Positions 61,217-64,000 of a DNA stretch of 64,000 nt are shown here, piece by piece; the stretch's first letter is position 1, and every line of letters starts with the position of its first letter. A program made the translations under genes and the position numbers. This DNA comes from NIOZ-UU13 sp964444135 (GTDB lineage: Bacteria; Planctomycetota; Phycisphaerae; Sedimentisphaerales; Anaerobacaceae): positions 53,161-117,160 of the forward strand of contig CAYUFX010000002.1 of assembly GCA_964444135.1 (NCBI GenBank), read 5' to 3'. The notes under the pieces were generated by a model. That model made no database searches, was not told the origin of the DNA, and saw nothing but the letters and a program-made list of their open reading frames with translations.

Positions 61217-63364
61217 TTACGGAGCATACAGTCGGATGTCATCAAAGTACATAGTACCTGAACCACCAGCAAATGGATTGTTCCTGTTACCAAGACCAAG
61301 AGAAATCGTATTTACATTAGTTAAGTTAACGCCCTGGTCTGCAAACGCCTGCAGGTCGATAGTCCATTCCGTCCAGGTAATTACCTGTGCTGCATTCGGA
61401 TTATCATTAGTAACGATCGCATTGCCGTTGAGAGCAACATACAACATCTCAGCAGCGTTATCCGAATTGCCTCTGAACCAGATCCTCAGTGTGCTGACAC
61501 CATTCTCGGTCCAGTCACGCGGATAAGTCAGCGTCAAAGTTGCCTCAGAGTACCCGACACTATTGTCGAAGAAAAACGGCATCGACTGATTGCCTCCGTG
61601 AACGATAGTTTGCTCGCAAAAAGGAGGATTATCATAACCAACGAGAGAGCCATTTGTCGGGTCGTCGTATCCGTCTATCCAGGCGAAAAATATCCTGTTG
61701 CTATCGGGGTCAGTAGGGTCAAGGTCATTGTAGCTCTCGAAGTCGTCCACGATAAGGAAGTTGGCCGTCGTAAAGCTCCAGACAGGGCCTGTCCAGGGAC
61801 TGTCGGCATTGGCGTTATTTAACTCATCAATACGCCAATAGTAGGTGGTATTCCACTCGAGTTTTCCGGGTTCAGAACTCTCCGAACCAAGGTTCCCGGC
61901 ACCTTTGTACTCCGGCGAACCGGTATCGGCATTACGTACTGCCTCTTTATCTGTGCCGAAATAGACCTGATGCGAAGCCGAATAGACTCCCGGCGACCAG
62001 GTCAGAATCGGTGTCTGCGTTATATCCACAGCACCATTAGAGGGGTTCGGGCCCGCGACGCCGCCCTCGGTAGTAAAGCTCCAGACATCTCCTTTATGCG
62101 TCTCGATAATATCAAACTCATCGATTCGCCAGTAGTAAGTCTTGGCCAATTTAAGTGTACCGGGAGTATAAGTCGCAGCTCCCATTGGAGTACCCCCAGC
62201 GGCATTGTTCACTTCGTCAAAATTATCACCGAAGTAGACATAGTGTAATTTCGCACCGAAACCAGGCTCCCACCTAAGTTTAGCATTCGGGTCTACAAGC
62301 CCGGCACCATCAGCCGGCTGAGGTAAATAGGCGGTCTTTGGTGGAATCATAAAGCTCCAGACCTTACCTCTGTGTTTCGTAACACCATCGGCTTCAACAT
62401 CATCGATCCGCCAGTAATAGGTTGTGCCCGGAACAAGGCCGTCCGGATAAGGAAATCCCGGAAAACCGACAACAAAATATGTCGAAGGCTGGTTGCCCCG
62501 GAATGCTTCTTCGGCGCCGTCATTCACATTGTCAAAATTATCGCTAAAGTACACATCGTGCGAGGCCGCATAAGCACCCGGCCCCCATTCGAGACTGAGC
62601 CATGTGTCCGGATGTATGGCGCCATCAGCGGGAATGGGACCTCCCGATATCATGGTCATGTATTCTGCGACACGTATAATGTCATCAACTGTTTCGGGCG
62701 CACCTGTGCGGTCAAATATCCGAACAAATCCTCGATACTTATCGCCCGGCAGATAATGCTTCGCCCACGCCGCTGCACTTCCGCTGCTGATTGTTGCCAA
62801 AGGTGTAAGGTTCTCCGTAATAGTAACAGATGTCGGACGCTGCGATTCCCACGTTTGGGTCAATCCCCAGGCAATTCCTACCTCGGTAAAAACCACTTCG
62901 TCGAGGGTGTCATTCGGCCCGCTGGAGGCATTAAATCCCAAAACGCTGGTCGCACCGCCGCCGCCCCATGTAACCATGCTGCCATCCGAGCTGCCCTGGT
63001 AGTAAATAGGCCAATCCGAATACCACACAACCTTACCGCCTGCATCAAGATATTTTCGAAGCGTGCAAGTGTCTGACATCGACTCTGCAACAGTATCCGG
63101 CACTACGTCCTTACAGAACACGACCACACTTAACGCTTTGTCGGCGATGTGGGCATCCATCCATACCTTCAGTTCGTCCGCGTCGAGAACCGTATAGCCG
63201 GCCGCCTCGAGACCGTCTCGTATGGCCTCGCCACCGCCACCCCAGGCCGATGGATACCGCCCATCCCAGTACGCAGCGCGGTCCCACTCTTCAACCTGCG
63301 CTTGTACCTGAGCTGTCCCTAACACCGACACAAAAAAGATTAGATAAATTAATTTCCTGCACAT
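61217..63364 (-). CDS. Secreted multidomain protein with ThuA-like N-terminus, three Fn3-like repeats and C-terminal jelly-roll-like domain
   Basis: 715 residues from the second ATG (63364), which gives AGGAGG 6 bases upstream and the N-terminus MCRKLIYLIFFVSVLG of its paralogues. Cleavage near VQA. About 25-240 resembles a ThuA/GATase-like fold: GGEAIRDGLEAAGYTVLDAD, ALSVVVFCKDVVPD and KYLDAGGKVVWYSDWP. Three Fn3-like repeats follow (about 240-550; YYWRIDDVEADG, YYWRIDEFD, YYWRIDELNN). The C-terminal domain from DDFESYND to GTMYFDDIRLY is close to that of the gene at 677. It sits behind leader copy C and ahead of lpxB. A surface role in glycan contact is probable but unproved. Confidence 0.85.
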   Translation of the reverse strand: MCRKLIYLIFFVSVLGTAQVQAQVEEWDRAAYWDGRYPSAWGGGGEAIRDGLEAAGYTVLDADELKVWMDAHIADKALSVVVFCKDVVPDTVAESMSDTCTLRKYLDAGGKVVWYSDWPIYYQGSSDGSMVTWGGGGATSVLGFNASSGPNDTLDEVVFTEVGIAWGLTQTWESQRPTSVTITENLTPLATISSGSAAAWAKHYLPGDKYRGFVRIFDRTGAPETVDDIIRVAEYMTMISGGPIPADGAIHPDTWLSLEWGPGAYAASHDVYFSDNFDNVNDGAEEAFRGNQPSTYFVVGFPGFPYPDGLVPGTTYYWRIDDVEADGVTKHRGKVWSFMIPPKTAYLPQPADGAGLVDPNAKLRWEPGFGAKLHYVYFGDNFDEVNNAAGGTPMGAATYTPGTLKLAKTYYWRIDEFDIIETHKGDVWSFTTEGGVAGPNPSNGAVDITQTPILTWSPGVYSASHQVYFGTDKEAVRNADTGSPEYKGAGNLGSESSEPGKLEWNTTYYWRIDELNNANADSPWTGPVWSFTTANFLIVDDFESYNDLDPTDPDSNRIFFAWIDGYDDPTNGSLVGYDNPPFCEQTIVHGGNQSMPFFFDNSVGYSEATLTLTYPRDWTENGVSTLRIWFRGNSDNAAEMLYVALNGNAIVTNDNPNAAQVITWTEWTIDLQAFADQGVNLTNVNTISLGLGNRNNPFAGGSGTMYFDDIRLYAP

Positions 63365-63462
63365 CATAGTCCTCCTTCAAAAATAGTTAAAATAATTTTA
63401 ATTTTCTTTGGCCACACACCAAAATCCCGACCTCTCGGGGTTGTTTTCAAAATATGAATTTC

Positions 63463-63537
63463 TCATTGAAATGTGAAAATCTCTCTCTTGCGAGGCACAA
63501 AGTCCTGACCTGAAATTCTATACCTCACATAATGCAT
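63463..63537 (-). CDS. Putative leader peptide, copy C (24 aa)
   Basis: ATG at 63537, five bases after GAGGAGGAG, one codon later than the starts in A and B but in the same frame. It reads MHYVRYRISGQDFVPRKREI and ends with TFQ at a TGA inside the CATTTCAATGA element. It spans the whole hairpin. In a BLAST-free view it is the shortest and cleanest of the three leader ORFs. Confidence 0.45.
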   Translation of the reverse strand: MHYVRYRISGQDFVPRKREIFTFQ

Positions 63538-63560
63538 AATAACTCCTCCTCTGTTCGTAA
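63463..63560 (-). promoter_or_regulatory. Conserved structured leader, copy C
   Basis: Minus strand: CAGAGGAGGAG (63543-63553), then a stem of GTGAGGTATAGA (63517-63528) with CTTTGTGCCTCGC (63490-63502), 12 base pairs including several G-U, and CACATTTCAAT (63465-63475). Compared with A and B, bases change on both arms while pairing is kept. The main gene starts about 100 bases further on. Confidence 0.6.
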
Positions 63561-63618
63561 AAACTCCGAAAATTTTACCTGCCAGAGGACCAATAATCCA
63601 CAGGCTCAGCCAGATTTA

Positions 63619-63648
63619 TTTATATCATATTAGCAATCTTGTCGTCAA
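63619..63648 (-). promoter_or_regulatory. Sigma70-like promoter, leader copy C
   Basis: On the minus strand TTGACG (63643-63648), 18-base spacer, TATAAA (63619-63624). Identical hexamers and spacing to copy B. Confidence 0.7.
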
Positions 63649-63729
63649 GAAAAATCAATGTTATTGGAGGAAATATCGAGTTTCGCGATAGACAAATCGT
63701 TTTGTTCGTTGACCCCAAAATCCCGAAAA

Positions 63730-63836
63730 GTCAAGTCCCTCAAGTAGTCTTTTCCAGACTTGGTCAAAAAGTCTGCATTTTCCCAAATTTTTGTGAAAAA
63801 ATACGAAAAAATGCAAAAAAAAACGCTCATTTTTAA
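63730..63836 (-). repeat. Far-upstream element matching 3345-3440
   Basis: Read on the minus strand it matches the element before the gene at 3949, including CTTTTTGACCAAGTCTG and GGGACTTGACTTTTCGG. Here AGACTT and AAGTCT make a short hairpin around TTTGACC. Confidence 0.5.
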
Positions 63837-63878
63837 AATTGTCCCGAATTAGTGTAAGTGTCAAAGCATAACCCTAAT

Positions 63879-64000
63879 TTACTGATCCTTTTTCTGCAAT
63901 ATTTGTCCAATTGTCCTTTGATTGCTGTTTTTAAGAAGCCTCACTCTTACTAAGTCGTTTTTTTTCAGCTTTTTCTCTGTTTTTTCGAGATACACCATAA
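63879..64000 (-). CDS. C-terminus of an edge-truncated ORF
   Basis: A minus-strand frame enters from the right edge and stops at 63879. The last 40 codons read MVYLEKTEKKLKKNDLVRVR then LLKNSNQRTIGQILQKKDQ. The alternating basic/hydrophobic text looks like a protein end, but the length is too short to be sure and no family is evident. It is upstream of, and in the same direction as, the secreted protein at 61217. Confidence 0.35.
   Translation of the reverse strand, partial: MVYLEKTEKKLKKNDLVRVRLLKNSNQRTIGQILQKKDQ

Overview
The window looks like a chromosomal segment of a bacterium of the phylum Planctomycetota, most likely class Phycisphaerae. This is inferred from three large secreted proteins built from 'WRVDEVN...WSFTT' repeats and a C-terminal '(Y/I)(F/R)DDIRLY' type domain, a Gram-negative envelope (lpxB, AsmA-like protein, secretin), and repeat-rich intergenic DNA. 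A Thi4 thiazole synthase with His where the suicidal yeast enzyme has Cys, under a TPP riboswitch, suggests an anaerobic, sulfide-exposed life. A fused GH16-GH29 enzyme suggests marine polysaccharide degradation. No tRNA, rRNA, CRISPR array or intact transposase was recognised.

Layout. 1-7.8 kb: an edge-truncated Glu/Lys-rich gene, then two secreted multidomain proteins, each behind a promoter and a structured leader, with an lpxB remnant between them. 7.9-10.1 kb: a small accessory island (PLD-type nuclease, TcmP, three-Cys-motif Gp37/Gp68 protein). 10.2-14.7 kb: BASS transporter, asd-truA-glycosyltransferase, DUF3795. 15-17.8 kb: four tandem paralogous membrane proteins closed by a winged-helix regulator. 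18-19 kb: yjbQ and a LysE exporter. 19-27.1 kb (minus strand): rpsB-tsf-pyrH-frr followed by an AsmA-like protein and a BrkB/YihY protein. 27.4-31.9 kb: a conserved small protein, a secretin lipoprotein, rimO and pgsA. 32-34.3 kb: the GH16-GH29-discoidin protein. 34.3-36.2 kb: TPP riboswitch-thi4-HD hydrolase, with a MITE-like inverted repeat at its end. 36.2-40.2 kb: a repeat-dense zone with three small genes. 40.3-49.5 kb: dnaE, a small gene, tmk (with a Fis-type HTH tail), holB, ricT and metG. 49.6-53.1 kb: an EndoIII-like glycosylase, a CPBP protease, DUF2617 and a coiled-coil membrane protein. 53.6-58.9 kb: serpin, then a GntR/YtrA-type regulator with an ABC exporter and a zinc-ribbon membrane protein. 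59.3-64 kb: a coiled-coil small protein, lpxB, the third secreted paralogue with its leader, and an edge-truncated ORF.

The most interesting signal is a module present three times (about 395-676, 3581-3948 and 63365-63648 reverse). It consists of a sigma70-like promoter TTGACG-N17/18-TATAA(A/G), an untranslated stretch, a very strong GAGGAGGAG Shine-Dalgarno, a short ORF in the same frame in all three (M-x-Y-Y-A/V-R-Y-like start), and a hairpin inside that ORF. The hairpin's two arms change together between copies while keeping pairing. The main secreted-protein gene follows. It looks like a leader-peptide or cis-regulatory RNA system shared by a family of cell-surface proteins. I know of no name for it.
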